Assembly (NCBI GenBank): GCA_910584125.1
Contig: CAJTXU010000005.1
Coordinates: 1-30,807, forward strand
Length of the DNA: 30,807 nt
Source: an uncultured Muribaculaceae bacterium
GTDB lineage: Bacteria > Bacteroidota > Bacteroidia > Bacteroidales > Muribaculaceae
Reading direction: 5' to 3'
The notes below the pieces were generated by a model, which made no database searches, had not been told where the DNA came from, and saw only the letters and a list, made by a program, of their open reading frames with translations. The position numbers were made by a program, and so were the translations under genes. Position 1 is the first letter of the stretch; each line of letters opens with the position of its first letter. Positions 30,741 through 30,807 of this stretch are shown here, one piece after another.

Positions 30741-30807
30741 CCACGCAACCTAACCCTCACAAACCTCCGAAAACCGAAGCCCGCGCCCCCAAGCGAAGAG
30801 CCGAGGA

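Noticed and set aside
30602..30760. Upstream start for parE adding 53 residues
   Set aside because: The added stretch is basic, runs across the TATATTTG promoter box and has no counterpart in ParE.

Overview
The window looks like chromosomal DNA of a Bacteroidales bacterium, and a high-GC gut lineage of the Muribaculaceae (S24-7) type would fit best. The order-level call rests on families typical of Bacteroidetes (DUF3667, DUF3078, a PAS-like/LuxR regulator, a SusA-like GH13 enzyme) and on repeated promoter boxes of the Bacteroidetes form TAnnTTTG upstream of genes and tRNAs. The family-level call is inference from GC content and the presence of oxalate genes; no marker gene proves it.

Region 1 (1 to about 4240) is visibly poorer in GC than the rest. 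It holds a leftward set of three genes (secreted esterase with a C-terminal starch-binding-like domain, DUF3667 membrane protein, small unknown protein), a divergent unknown gene, and a LuxR-type regulator. The divergent promoter between the esterase and the unknown gene carries a perfect 19-bp inverted repeat, each arm exactly 19 nt upstream of a -7 box. The low-GC block stops at the 3' end of a tRNA-Met(CAT) gene, next to a cluster of short direct and inverted repeats, which suggests the end of an integrated element.

Region 2 (4.6-10.7 kb, all leftward) contains, in transcription order, frc (formyl-CoA:oxalate CoA-transferase), oxc (oxalyl-CoA decarboxylase), an AEC-family transporter, a small membrane protein and an AI-2E family transporter. 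The first three match the content of the E. coli yfdW-yfdU-yfdV cluster and form an oxalate-catabolism module: uptake or exchange, CoA transfer, then decarboxylation to formyl-CoA and CO2. An FNT-family channel at 19.3-20.0 kb could release the formate product.

Region 3 (10.9-16.6 kb, rightward) is a complete tripartite RND efflux operon (outer-membrane factor, membrane-fusion lipoprotein, AcrB-type pump). It converges, with an 82-bp overlap, on a leftward lipoprotein/acyl-ACP thioesterase pair.

Region 4 (18.0-23.8 kb) holds an OmpA-family lipoprotein with a clear terminator, a leftward FNT channel-VanZ pair, tRNA-Pro(GGG) with promoter and terminator, and a rightward pair of a periplasmic GH13 cyclomaltodextrinase-like enzyme and a CLC-family chloride protein whose reading frames touch (TAATG).

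Region 5 (23.8-30.6 kb, leftward) is a tightly packed housekeeping run: parE (topoisomerase IV subunit B), coaD, an S41 C-terminal processing protease, a DUF3078 outer-membrane protein and two small exported unknowns.

I found no CRISPR array, transposase or integrase in the window. The most noteworthy points are the symmetric divergent operator, the oxalate module with a diverged Frc active-site loop, a CLC protein with valine where exchangers carry the internal proton glutamate, and a low-complexity N-terminal extension on ParE built from an 18-bp DNA repeat.
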